The notes beneath the pieces were generated by a model that saw nothing but the letters and a program-made list of their open reading frames with translations, was not told the origin of the DNA and did not search any database. The translations under genes and the position numbers were made by a program. Below, in pieces: positions 18,481 to 26,923 of a stretch of DNA of 64,000 nucleotides. The stretch covers positions 62,001 through 126,000 of the forward strand of contig NZ_JAHKRR010000003.1 of the NCBI RefSeq assembly GCF_018863395.1, in the 5' to 3' direction. Source of the DNA: Sinomicrobium weinanense. Its GTDB lineage: Bacteria; Bacteroidota; Bacteroidia; Flavobacteriales; Flavobacteriaceae. Within the stretch, counting starts at the first letter, position 1. Every line of letters begins with the position of its first letter.

Positions 18481-18863
18481 GAGTTCAGTTTTATGGAATG
18501 TGTGGTAAATGAGCTATCCAGCAGCCGTCTGAAGCTGCGGTAGAGTTGGGTGGTCAATACACAGGCCAGCAGGTGGCAGGCGGCTGCGCCCAGCAATACC
18601 AGCAACAACAGGCTCAGGGTGCCTGCATCTACCGTAGCCGCGGTGCTGTCTGCCAGCCGCAACAGCGGGCCGGCATAGAGGAAGGCCGATAACAGGACAA
18701 GGACCAGGGCAGCCTGTTTTGCCCATCTTCGCAGGTGCCGGGGCCGCGGCCCCTGGGCCTGGTGGTGCAGGAAGTCGACATAGTCGTCTTCCGGTTTTAC
18801 TTTCCGCAGCCGGAACGATTCCGGACGCGGGGGTCTTCGGGTGTTGTTTTGTGTGTTCATCAT
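18399..18863 (-). CDS. Small three-TM protein, holin-like position
   Basis: A protein of about 155 residues with a basic, proline-rich N-terminus (NTQNNTRRPPRPESFRLRK) and three hydrophobic segments: LVLVLLSAFLYAGPLLRL, LSLLLLVLLGAAACHLLACV, and a last one around CIYFGGYVSLFWGMATWL. I do not recognise a named family. It is the first gene of the operon and overlaps the CHAP amidase gene by 82 bp. A small three-TM protein encoded immediately before a wall hydrolase is the arrangement of a class I holin and endolysin, but this one has a longer cytoplasmic N-terminus than usual. Adjacent ATGs at 18863 and 18860 are both plausible starts. The frame is open to 18914. Confidence 0.65.
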   Translation of the reverse strand: MMNTQNNTRRPPRPESFRLRKVKPEDDYVDFLHHQAQGPRPRHLRRWAKQAALVLVLLSAFLYAGPLLRLADSTAATVDAGTLSLLLLVLLGAAACHLLACVLTTQLYRSFRRLLDSSFTTHSIKLNSWQHLCIYFGGYVSLFWGMATWLSQMM

Positions 18864-19117
18864 CTTATATGTTTTAATGTTAATCGTTGTAATTATATGA
18901 GCCGGCATCATCAAGGTTGATTTGACTTTCCTGATGCAAAGCTGAAAAGACTCATAGAAAGTTTTTCCATAGTTGTACCTTACCCGGAAAAATTTATTTC
19001 CGGGAATTCAAGGGTCAAATCGTTTTAAAATGCTTTAAAAAGAATGAGATTTTTTGGCCTGAACCATACTTTAAGGAGATATCCCGTATAATTCCATAGT
19101 TTACCCGTACTTGGATT

Positions 19118-19951
19118 TTAGAGGTCCCCCTCCTCTATTTTTTTGAGGAGTTTTTCCGTTAACAAATTCAGGTACTTTGTACGGTCTATCTTGCGGGCGC
19201 GTATTTCAGAGAAGGTATTATAAAAATTTCCCAAATCGGTGTTCAGGCTCTTTTCGAAAAGGTGAACAACCTCTTTGAGTTGTGCATTTCCGTGATTAAA
19301 GGCTCCACTATAATGCAGGGCATAAAGAAGTTCCACCGCGGCGGTTTTTGGAAGCGTCCATCTCAGATTACTTTCCGGGGTGCTTTCAACCCTTTGGTCT
19401 CTTTGCAGGAGTTTTTGAGTTAAGGATTCATGTAGATAATCGATAAAACGATTCATCGCTTTGATCTTTGCCCATAAAAAATCGTGTGAAGTAGAAAAAT
19501 CCGGATCCCGATAATAATTTTCTTTTTGCAACAAGGGAAAGTCATTGGCTACCTTTCGGGTAAAAAACCGGGAATCCCAATAGGTATGTTTTTGCTCCAT
19601 GTAATGGATAAAATCCCGATGCTTTTGAAAGAAGCATTCCGTTTTGTGAAGTTGTTTTTTAAAAAATTGTTTCTGGAATTCAATATCCGACCGGGGCTTG
19701 CGTAGTTCACAGCCTCCCACTTCTACAAAGTAGATCAGCCAGCTCAAAGGTTCTGCCTTGATCTCTTTAAAGAAACGGATTTCTGCTTCTTCGGAATCCA
19801 GCCCTACTTCGCTTACTTTTTCTTTTAATTGAAATAAAGTGCTGCGGCACAAATGTATTCCTTCCCTAATTTTTTCTATGTTTTCAGGGTTTAAAGGTAT
19901 TACAAATGGCAATTCTCGGTTAAACCTGGTAATAATTGGTTCAAATACCAT
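19118..19951 (-). CDS. RteC family protein
   Basis: A 277-residue protein that I assign to the RteC family (regulator of tetracycline-element excision) by the EIRFFKEIKAEPLSWLIYF segment near residue 60 and the YWDSRFFTRKVANDFPL segment near residue 140. RteC in CTnDOT is a DNA-binding activator of the excision operon. Many chromosomal paralogues exist in Bacteroidota and their roles are unknown. No mobilisation, integrase or excision genes are recognised nearby, so this may be a stand-alone paralogue or a remnant. It is transcribed away from the LytTR regulator. Confidence 0.8.
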   Translation of the reverse strand: MVFEPIITRFNRELPFVIPLNPENIEKIREGIHLCRSTLFQLKEKVSEVGLDSEEAEIRFFKEIKAEPLSWLIYFVEVGGCELRKPRSDIEFQKQFFKKQLHKTECFFQKHRDFIHYMEQKHTYWDSRFFTRKVANDFPLLQKENYYRDPDFSTSHDFLWAKIKAMNRFIDYLHESLTQKLLQRDQRVESTPESNLRWTLPKTAAVELLYALHYSGAFNHGNAQLKEVVHLFEKSLNTDLGNFYNTFSEIRARKIDRTKYLNLLTEKLLKKIEEGDL

Positions 19952-20359
19952 ATCCTCGGGGTGTGCATATCAAAAATATCAGGGGGAATATGGTCGTTAA
20001 GCTAATGAATCCAAGGTATTGTTCACCATGGTATTGGCTCACTTTTCCGGGGTAGTACAGGAACTCACAATTTCAAAATACAGTCCAAAAAATTAAGTCA
20101 GTTTATGTAATTAATAATTCCCGTTAATGAGGAAAAATCTCTTTAGATTAGTTTTTGCTAAAGTCACTTACAAAATGACATCACCTTTTTGCCGGTATTT
20201 TCTTTATAACTTTTATAGCTACAGAAACTTCCGTAGCAAGTTCTAAAAGTAACATATCATTCCGGGAATCCCGGTAGTGCAAATCCATACTTTTTTTATT
20301 TATTATACATATCGCACTGCTATATGTCTTCTCTATTTTTAAGATCAATAGGATAATTT
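19952..20359. other. Divergent intergenic region
   Basis: This 408-bp non-coding stretch lies between the divergently transcribed RteC-family and LytTR genes. It must carry their promoters, but I could not pick out a confident -7 box. The final codons before the LytTR gene contain an in-frame stop just upstream of the TTG start, so that gene cannot extend further. Confidence 0.4.
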
Positions 20360-21070
20360 TTGAGAAGCTATTTTGTCATAGAAGAAGATAGTAGTACTAT
20401 TGAGATCATAGAACACGTCTTACAGGATTTCGGGCAATTTCATTTCCTGGGAAGTACATGCTGCCCGGAGACTGCCATGGAAATCATTTTAAAAGACAAA
20501 CCGGATCTTGTATTTATCCGTATAGACCATATTCTGGAAGACCCTTTTAAATTTGTTTCGGAACTACAGTTTTATCTTCATCACCTCCCCCGTTTTATTG
20601 CTATTTCCAATTCCAAAGACCGGGCTTATACCGCTTTCAAGTACAATTTTCAGGACTACCTCCTTTCTCCCTTAACTGCACTGGAAGTCCGGAAAAGCAT
20701 ATTAAGACATGAAAAAAACAATCCGGTAGGCACTTCCCTCATTTGTATAAAATCTTATAAGGACTATCGATACCTGAATTCTGATAATATTCTCTTTTTA
20801 AAAGCCGATAACAACACCACAGATTTCCACCTCGAAGACGGCCGGGTAATAGGTGCTTTCAAGACCCTGAAAACCTATGAAAACCGATTGCCCGGGAATT
20901 TTCTACGGGTTCACAAAAGTTACATTATCAATGCCACACATGTGTCCAGGATCCATTACGGGAAAGCCATATGCACGCTCGGGCAGTATAAACAGCCTAT
21001 TCCCTTTACCAGGACTTTCGAGGAAAACATTGCCAGGATACACTATATCCTGAACAGATCTTCGTATTAG
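20360..21070 (+). CDS. LytTR-family regulator with degenerate receiver
   Basis: 236 residues with an N-terminal receiver-like domain and a C-terminal LytTR DNA-binding domain. LytTR evidence is the segment YLNSDNILFLKADNNTTDFH and the helix-strand motif FLRVHKSYIINATHVSRI. In the receiver, the acidic pair is EED near residues 8-10, but the phospho-acceptor strand reads DLVFIRIDHI where family members read DLVFLDI, so the acceptor aspartate is replaced by arginine. This suggests a phosphorylation-independent regulator. The only possible start that keeps the receiver is TTG at 20360, since an in-frame stop lies two codons upstream. It is followed by a small lipoprotein and a histidine kinase gene on the same strand. 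Confidence 0.85.
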   Translation: MRSYFVIEEDSSTIEIIEHVLQDFGQFHFLGSTCCPETAMEIILKDKPDLVFIRIDHILEDPFKFVSELQFYLHHLPRFIAISNSKDRAYTAFKYNFQDYLLSPLTALEVRKSILRHEKNNPVGTSLICIKSYKDYRYLNSDNILFLKADNNTTDFHLEDGRVIGAFKTLKTYENRLPGNFLRVHKSYIINATHVSRIHYGKAICTLGQYKQPIPFTRTFEENIARIHYILNRSSY

Positions 21071-21298
21071 CATTTTCCTCGCAAAAAACAGGGTTTCCCT
21101 ATCAGAACCCGGCAGGTCACTAACAAGCCTTCTTCGCATGCTTCCACCCCTGGAAACTCCCTGTAAATTAGCCCCGTAAGAAACACGTTTCACGCATTGA
21201 CCCACACCTTGGTCAATGCCTCCATTGTGCACAATCGGATGATCACCGCCCTCCCGGGGGGGCAGAAAAACTATTTGTTCAATCTAAAATTATGCACA

Positions 21299-21526
21299 AT
21301 GAAAATCATACTAAAGATTACTGCATTATCCATGCTTATGATATTCTTTTCTGCCTGTACACAATCTGACGATTTTGTAGAAGAAACACAAAATACCCTG
21401 ATGACCTCAACGGTTGACACTATCCCGGAGGTGGAGGAAGACAAAGACGAGGGAACGCAAGTTTCGCCCGGGACCTCAGCCACCGGTGATGACGCAAGTG
21501 TCTGGCCGGATAACGAAAGGGATTAG
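21299..21526 (+). CDS. Small acidic lipoprotein
   Basis: 75 residues: a signal peptide with lipobox (MIFFSACTQSDDF) and a short, highly acidic mature part (VEEDKDEGTQVSPG) rich in Asp, Glu, Thr and Ser, with no cysteine besides the lipidated one. I do not recognise a family. ATG 21299 is preferred over the open frame's upstream start because it begins the signal peptide (MKIILKITALSML). It lies between a LytTR regulator and a TPR histidine kinase and is followed by its own terminator-like hairpin, so it may be a small surface protein, possibly a signal sensed by the kinase. That link is inference only. Confidence 0.65.
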   Translation: MKIILKITALSMLMIFFSACTQSDDFVEETQNTLMTSTVDTIPEVEEDKDEGTQVSPGTSATGDDASVWPDNERD

Positions 21527-21555
21527 ATCCTATTAATATAAAAACTGCTTTATTC

Positions 21556-21590
21556 AAAGCCTTTAACATTAATTGTTAAGGGCTTTTCTT
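21556..21590 (+). terminator. Rho-independent terminator after the small lipoprotein gene
   Basis: The stem AAAGCCTTTAACA pairs with TGTTAAGGGCTTT with a single G-T wobble around a 5-nt loop, and the downstream side runs into TTTTCTT. It begins 30 bp past the lipoprotein stop and ends just before the histidine kinase gene. Confidence 0.75.
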
Positions 21591-21618
21591 AACTTTGGTA
21601 TGCCCCAATTGCCAAATT

Positions 21619-23652
21619 TTGAGTACCAGCAGACTAAAATATCCATGTGCAATACTTCTTCTTACCCTGGTATGGGCCGTCCTTACCCGATGTGAGACAG
21701 TACAGCATTCGTCACCGTCAGAGAAAGAAAAAGACAGTGTCACTATCTGGTTGAAAAAAGCCAGAGCAGATACTATTGCCCGGCCTGTCCGTAAACAATT
21801 TCTGGTTCGGGCTTATGACGAGGCTATCCTGCAAAACGATTCCTCCAGGCAAAGGTCTCTCTGGAGTATTGCTTATGAAGCCATCCGACTCAGGGACTCC
21901 TCCATGTTCAGAAAAAGCAATAAAGAAGCCCTGCAACTGGCTCTTAAAATGCGCGATACTTTCGGTATTGCTGATATACACTGGAATTACGGTGCATTTT
22001 ACCTGGATAGAAAACATTATGACAGCGCATACTATCACTATAGCACAGCACAAAAACTTTTTAAATCGGTCCCCCATTCCTATTATTCGGGGAAAATGCT
22101 GTACAATATGGCTTTCATTCGTGGACGTATAAAAGACTATACGGCATGCGAAGTCTTACTGTTCCAGGCCATAGCGGAGTTTAAACCCGAAAACAGGTAT
22201 AAGCAGTTATACCAATGTTATAATCACCTAGGGGTAATTTTTGATGAGCTTAAAGAATTTGACAAGGCTGTTTCCTATCACAAAATAGCTTTGGAATATT
22301 TGGACCGGATAGAAGATACATCCGTGTTCCTGCAAAAAAGTCAGAACAATATCGGGCTTATCTACCAAAAACAAGGACTTCATGAACAAGCACTGACATA
22401 TTTTAATAAGGCTCTGAATACTCCAAATTTAAAATCCAGAGATATAAGCCTATATGCCAGACTTATAGACAACATAGCTTATAGCAAGTTCCTTAATAAC
22501 GATACTACACAGCTTCCCGGTGAATTTCACCGGGCCTTACACATAAGAGACAGTATGCATAACGGTTTGGGTGTTACTATCAGTAAACTACACATGGCTG
22601 AATATTATGCACAATATAAAGATACGGCCTTAGCTCTATCTCTTACCAAAGAAGCCTGCAAACTCGCTCAAAGTAAACAAAATAACAGGGATGTACTTTC
22701 GGCGCTGCTCTTACTTTCCAGGCTGGATAAGAAAAACGGACAGGATTATTTGCAAAAGTATATCGAGCTAAACAACGACATCCAGGAACGGGAACGCAAA
22801 ACCCGAAATAAATTCACCCGTATACAATACGAAACCGACCAGTACATCGAAAAAACAAGGGTACTATCCACGCAAAAGGTATGGATACTCACCATCGGCA
22901 TCGCGCTTGTACTCCTGCTGTCACTGTTGTATATCCTCAACCGGCAGTATGCCAGGAACAAGTTTCTGCACATGGAAAACCGGCAGCAAAGGGCCAACGA
23001 ACAGATTTACCTGCTCAGCCTGAAACAGCAGGCCAAACTGCAGGAAGGCCGCAACCAGGAGAGGATACGAATATCCGAGGAACTACACGACAGCATTCTG
23101 GGCAACCTTTTTGCCATACGTATGGGCTGGGGATTCCTGAAACTGCAGGGCCACCCCGATGCCCTGCAAAAGCACCGTCATTACCTGGAAGAACTGCAAC
23201 GCATAGAAAAAGAGATCCGGGACGCCTCGCACGAATTAAAGGACAAGCTGGTTGCTTACCCGATCAATTTTATCAATGTCGTGGAAAAACTGATCCAAAA
23301 CCGGGGGAAAACGGGAGATTTCAAATACAAACTCATACACGACGACGCCATTCCCTGGGAGGATATCGACGAACAGGTCAAGGTAAACCTGTATCGCGTT
23401 ATCGAGGAGGCGCTTCAGAATTGTGTAAAACACGCCGGGGCCGGACTGGTAGAGGTACGGTTCGAACTCAGTGAAGACAATCACCTCCGGCTTATTATAC
23501 GGGACAACGGCGTGGGGTTCAACCTCCGTAAACGCCACAAAGGCATCGGGATACGGAACATGCAATCGCGCGTGCAAAAGATCAAGGGAGAATTTTGTAT
23601 CAATTCGGAAAAAAACCGCGGAACTACAATCACGGTTTCAGTTCCTGTCTAA
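21619..23652 (+). CDS. TPR-containing sensor histidine kinase
   Basis: About 677 residues. From the N-terminus it has a signal sequence ending LTRC (possible lipobox), several TPR motifs in roughly residues 90-350 (for example YYHYSTAQKLF and HEQALTYFNKALN), a membrane helix (VWILTIGIALVLLLSLLYIL), a coiled-coil linker, and a NarL-type kinase core. The core shows the H-box RISEELHDSILGNLFAIR, N-box VIEEALQNCVKHAG, and G-boxes DNGVGFN and GIGIRNMQSRV. The TPR part should face the periplasm. No in-frame ATG exists near the start; TTG 21619 (MSTSRLKYPC) gives the cleanest signal, and TTG 21595 is the alternative. The response-regulator gene follows 12 bp after the stop, so the two form a cognate pair. 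Confidence 0.88.
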   Translation: MSTSRLKYPCAILLLTLVWAVLTRCETVQHSSPSEKEKDSVTIWLKKARADTIARPVRKQFLVRAYDEAILQNDSSRQRSLWSIAYEAIRLRDSSMFRKSNKEALQLALKMRDTFGIADIHWNYGAFYLDRKHYDSAYYHYSTAQKLFKSVPHSYYSGKMLYNMAFIRGRIKDYTACEVLLFQAIAEFKPENRYKQLYQCYNHLGVIFDELKEFDKAVSYHKIALEYLDRIEDTSVFLQKSQNNIGLIYQKQGLHEQALTYFNKALNTPNLKSRDISLYARLIDNIAYSKFLNNDTTQLPGEFHRALHIRDSMHNGLGVTISKLHMAEYYAQYKDTALALSLTKEACKLAQSKQNNRDVLSALLLLSRLDKKNGQDYLQKYIELNNDIQERERKTRNKFTRIQYETDQYIEKTRVLSTQKVWILTIGIALVLLLSLLYILNRQYARNKFLHMENRQQRANEQIYLLSLKQQAKLQEGRNQERIRISEELHDSILGNLFAIRMGWGFLKLQGHPDALQKHRHYLEELQRIEKEIRDASHELKDKLVAYPINFINVVEKLIQNRGKTGDFKYKLIHDDAIPWEDIDEQVKVNLYRVIEEALQNCVKHAGAGLVEVRFELSEDNHLRLIIRDNGVGFNLRKRHKGIGIRNMQSRVQKIKGEFCINSEKNRGTTITVSVPV

Positions 23653-23664
23653 AACAAAATCGTC

Positions 23665-24345
23665 ATGAAAAAACAACAATGCAACATTCTATTGGTAGAC
23701 GACCACCCCCTGATTACCGACGCCTACAAAAACGCCTTCGAAGATGTCCGTAAAAAAGACGGTATCGACTTTGACATTGTCACTGCCCATTCCTGCGATG
23801 CCGCCCTACACATCCTGCACAGTTCTTCACCTCTGAACACTATTGATATCGTATTCCTGGATATCCAGCTTCCCCCTTCCAGCGAAGAAAACGGCGTTAT
23901 TTCGGGAGAAGACCTGGGACTGAATATACGGAAAACCTCTCCCCAAACAAAAATCGTCGTCGCTACCACCTTTAACGATCACTACCGTATACACAGCATC
24001 TTCGAAAGCCTTAACCCTGATGGCTTCCTGATCAAAAACGATGTTACCCCCGGGGAGCTCGTCACCGCGATCAGCCGGTTGATGAACGATCCTCCCTACT
24101 ACAGTAAAACCGTGATTCAATCGTTGCGCAAGTATGTGACCAATGATCTCTTATTGGACAAGATAGACCGGCAACTGCTCTACCAGCTTTCCCTTGGTAC
24201 CCGAATGAAAACCATGTCTACCATCCTCCCCCTGTCGCGCGCCGCCATCGAAAAACGAAAACGCCACCTCAAGGAGATCTTCGACATCCGAAGCGGGGAA
24301 GACCGGGAACTGATCTTCAAAGCCCGGGAGAAAGGGTTTATTTGA
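23665..24345 (+). CDS. Response regulator, NarL/LuxR-like
   Basis: 226 residues. The receiver domain is intact: ILLVDDHPLI (acidic pocket), DIVFLDIQLPP (phospho-acceptor Asp), VVATTF (Thr/Ser switch) and FLIKND (conserved Lys). The C-terminal part, from about residue 165, contains a helix-turn-helix region (LSLGTRMKTMSTILPLSRAA followed by IEKRKRHLKEIF) that is less canonical than GerE but typical of Bacteroidota partners of TPR kinases. It is encoded directly after the kinase and should be its phosphorylation target. DNA targets are unknown. Confidence 0.88.
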   Translation: MKKQQCNILLVDDHPLITDAYKNAFEDVRKKDGIDFDIVTAHSCDAALHILHSSSPLNTIDIVFLDIQLPPSSEENGVISGEDLGLNIRKTSPQTKIVVATTFNDHYRIHSIFESLNPDGFLIKNDVTPGELVTAISRLMNDPPYYSKTVIQSLRKYVTNDLLLDKIDRQLLYQLSLGTRMKTMSTILPLSRAAIEKRKRHLKEIFDIRSGEDRELIFKAREKGFI

Positions 24346-24600
24346 TGGTTTTCGGGTGTTCGGGTGTGCGGGTGTTCGGGTTTTCAGGTGTTCGGATTTT
24401 TGGGTATGTGGGTGTGGGGTTGTTTACCGGATCTCCCTCCTCAATATAACTATAACTATAAGGCCGCAGTTAAACACAACCTTATCTTTCTCTACACCAA
24501 ATAACCACCGAATACCGGCCACCGATCACCGAATACCGACCACCGGTCACCGATCACCGAATACCGAATACCGAATACCGGCCACCGAATAATCCCTACC
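24346..24600. repeat. Low-complexity GGGTGTTCGGGTG and ACCGAATACCG repeat tracts
   Basis: After the response regulator stop there is a G/T-rich tract built of GGTGTTCGGGTG-like units (about 24352-24420). About 85 bp later comes an A/C-rich tract of ACCGAATACCG / ACCACCGGTCACCGATCACC units (about 24500-24595). The second tract is roughly complementary to the first (CGGT/ACCG steps), so the pair could form a long imperfect hairpin. No gene is present. Confidence 0.5.
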
Positions 24601-24714
24601 AAAAGTATCAAAAAGCCCTACCCTCTTCTTTTTATACTTCACTAATTTTACTCTCGTATTCCGGTAATACCAACAGCCATAAACCCGAATACCCCCAAAA
24701 AAGTAATGAAAATA

Positions 24715-24843
24715 CTTAAGGCGCAAGCGAGGCGGTCCCGTTCTTCTAATCTATAAATAAAGGGGTAGATTAAGGTGGACGCTGGCTACCTGTTTTAATG
24801 GTAACAGCCTCCGACCGCCCCGCTTCGCCTTTTTCCCTTTAAG
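24715..24843. repeat. Long branched inverted repeat, possible structured RNA or DNA element
   Basis: The outer arms GGCGCAAGCGAGGCGGTC (24720-24737) and GACCGCCCCGCTTCGCC (24813-24829) pair over 16-17 positions, and CTTAA/TTAAG extends the stem outward. Inside are two smaller hairpins: TAATCTA/TAGATTA (24747-24772) and GGCTACC/GGTAACAGCC (about 24784-24809). This closed two-branch fold lies in an 857-bp intergenic region between the response regulator and MauE genes. The rest of that region holds only the low-complexity tracts and no recognisable gene. Confidence 0.55.
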
Positions 24844-25202
24844 CCATCACCCTGCGTACTGTTAAGGGGTATAAAACGCAACAACTAAGAACTAAAATCT
24901 ACCCAACAATGAAACACACAACCTATATAACACCCTGAACCCCTGCGGGAAACGAAATTTTTCATGGTTATTTGATGCTTTCCCTGCATATAACAGCCCG
25001 GGGGAACCCGGCTACCCAAAGCCCGGAGCGAAAGCGGGACGGCCTTCCTTACTGCCCGGAACATTGCCCGTTTAATTATTACTTAAATTCCGCCAATAAC
25101 CCTGGCCGCTTCCGCTTTCTCCTGTGCTTACGACACAAGCAAAAAACAACACAAAAACCCAAACCATTAAACACTCTAAAAGAATATTAAACTACCCCGA
25201 TT

Positions 25203-25697
25203 ATGAAACGTATCATCTCCACATTAACCCATTTTGGGCAAAGAAACAGAGCCATTATCCTGGAAACTATCTGTTTTCTTTTTATCCTTCTGTTCGTTTA
25301 TGCTGCCGTAAGTAAACTTATGGATGTGCAGAAGTTTACCGTACAAATAGGGCAGTCTCCCTTACTGACCAACATTGCCTGGTTTACGGCCTGGTTTATC
25401 CCTATTATAGAAATTGTAGTAGCCCTTATGCTCACCTGGCCAAAAATGCGACTTATTGGGTTATATGGTGCCTTTGCCTTGATGGTGATGTTTACTGCAT
25501 ATATTATTGCTATTCTCAGTTTTAGCGAAAATATCCCTTGCTCTTGTGGCGGAGTCCTTGAAAAGTTGGGTTGGACCGAGCACCTTGTTTTTAATATCGG
25601 TTTTATTATCCTGGCAGCTATTGGCATACTGCTGCAATCCCAGTCGAAAGACCGTCTACATGGTTCGGTAGAATATGGAGAAACTACTTCTGCATGA
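25203..25697 (+). CDS. MauE/DoxX-family redox-associated membrane protein
   Basis: 164 residues with four hydrophobic segments, the MauE arrangement: ETICFLFILLFVYAAVSKLM, an IAWFTAWFIPIIEIVVAL segment, an AFALMVMFTAYIIAILSF segment, and a final one before the C-terminus. A CSCGG cysteine motif sits after the third helix (NIPCSCGGVLEKLG). MauE proteins are thought to pass electrons or disulfides across the membrane for maturation of cysteine-rich periplasmic proteins. The neighbours fit this: two four-cysteine DUF6520 peptides downstream, and TlpA-like and DsbD-N-like proteins across the locus. The gene is first of a plus-strand set. Confidence 0.85.
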   Translation: MKRIISTLTHFGQRNRAIILETICFLFILLFVYAAVSKLMDVQKFTVQIGQSPLLTNIAWFTAWFIPIIEIVVALMLTWPKMRLIGLYGAFALMVMFTAYIIAILSFSENIPCSCGGVLEKLGWTEHLVFNIGFIILAAIGILLQSQSKDRLHGSVEYGETTSA

Positions 25698-25768
25698 AAG
25701 CTCCGAAGGATTTGTGTTCTGATAATAAAACTAAAAAATTCCAGAACTCCCAACTCAAAAACTATAAC

Positions 25769-26839
25769 ATGAAATATACCACCACATTAATAGTAGTCAC
25801 TTTATTCTTTGCTGTTTCTGTAGTCCTGGCATTGCATATTGCCGCGCCTAAAAAAGAAAACCACAAGCATGCCGGATTTGACCGGGTATTTGCGGCAAAT
25901 GATATATTGCGGCCATTAGATACACTGGATTTAAGGTATCACTCATATTATATTGCCGGGGTGGACAACAGCCATCTATATTTGGGAAATTCCCAGGTTC
26001 CCTCTCACATAGTGGAAGCAAAATTGAACAACCTTAAGGACACAATACATCACAATATAAGTGTGGGCAATTTAAAATACAGATCTATACAGGTAAAGGT
26101 TGTCGCTCCTTATTTCTATTTAACGGATGGAGTGATCCCGTTTATTTACCGGGGGAATATTACCGACTGGACCGCAGCTCCATATAAAAACAATGCTTAT
26201 TTCATGAATGCTGTTCCCATGGACAACGGGATGCTGGCATTAATAGGTCTGGACAATGATATGGGGAAAGTTTTTTTTAAAGTTACCAAAGGAAACCCAA
26301 AATTGGAGGTTTTCCCAGGTCTTTTGGAAGCCCAGGGAGGAGAGGTTATCTTTAGTACAGAAGGTAAATTACATTACGACAAAAAAACAAAGCAGTTAAC
26401 TTATGTGTATTTATACCGCAACCAATTTCTCCTAATGGATGACGGTTTTAACCTGCTCTACAAAGGAAATACTATAGACACCATAAGCCGCGTAAAGATT
26501 AAAGTAGGAGAAATAAGTTCAGAAAGTACATTCACGATGGCAAAACCTCCTATAAGCGTTAATAAAAGGAGTACAGTATCGGGAAATTACCTGTATGTGA
26601 ACTCCAATATACTGGCAGGAAATGAAGATCCGGACACTTTTGAAAATGCCTCTATAATAGATGTGTATCATTTAGAAAAAGGAGAATACGAATTTAGTTT
26701 TTATATCCCTACCTACAAAGAAGAAACACTAAAAGAATTTATGGTAATAGATAACGATACTGTAATAGTTAAATACAGACAATATATCGTTACCTATACC
26801 TTAAACACTACTTATTCAAACAGATCACTAACCATCTAA
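25769..26839 (+). CDS. Extracytoplasmic protein, propeller-like, unknown function
   Basis: 356 residues with an N-terminal hydrophobic anchor or signal (TTTLIVVTLFFAVSVVLALH), and then a beta-rich body with repeating hydrophobic/aromatic strand patterns (VDNSHLYLGNSQVP, VVAPYFYLTDGVIPFIYRG, KGEYEFSFYIPTY). The pattern recalls small beta-propellers that are often encoded beside MauE in Flavobacteriia, but I cannot count blades with confidence. ATG 25769 is chosen because it begins the signal; the frame is open back to 25694, overlapping the MauE stop. It is probably co-transcribed with MauE (71-bp gap). Function unknown; exposure outside the cytoplasm is well supported. Confidence 0.7.
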   Translation: MKYTTTLIVVTLFFAVSVVLALHIAAPKKENHKHAGFDRVFAANDILRPLDTLDLRYHSYYIAGVDNSHLYLGNSQVPSHIVEAKLNNLKDTIHHNISVGNLKYRSIQVKVVAPYFYLTDGVIPFIYRGNITDWTAAPYKNNAYFMNAVPMDNGMLALIGLDNDMGKVFFKVTKGNPKLEVFPGLLEAQGGEVIFSTEGKLHYDKKTKQLTYVYLYRNQFLLMDDGFNLLYKGNTIDTISRVKIKVGEISSESTFTMAKPPISVNKRSTVSGNYLYVNSNILAGNEDPDTFENASIIDVYHLEKGEYEFSFYIPTYKEETLKEFMVIDNDTVIVKYRQYIVTYTLNTTYSNRSLTI

Positions 26840-26846
26840 AAATATT

Positions 26847-26890
26847 GTTGCAACGATCAGGGGTAAAGACCGAAAACCTGTAATAGAGTA
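26847..26890 (+). promoter_or_regulatory. Conserved leader 1 upstream of DUF6520 gene
   Basis: Starting GTTGCAACGATCAGGGGTAA and ending CTGTAATAGAGTA, this 44-nt block matches the 43-nt block at 27556-27598 at most positions. The spacing to the ATG is similar (33 versus 24 nt). CATATTTG just downstream (26895-26902) is a near-match to the TAnnTTTG -7 box. It may be a shared promoter region or a leader RNA. Confidence 0.55.
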
Positions 26891-26923
26891 GGCGCATATT
26901 TGTCTAATTTAAATGTTTCAATC

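Noticed and set aside
19118-19951. RteC gene as evidence for a CTnDOT-like conjugative transposon
   Set aside because: No tra, mob, exc, integrase or tet genes are nearby, and chromosomal RteC paralogues are common, so a mobile element is not supported.
24490-24600. Regular ACCGAATACCG repeats suggested a CRISPR array
   Set aside because: Units are 7-12 bp, contiguous and without unique spacers, and no cas gene is present. It is a simple tandem repeat.
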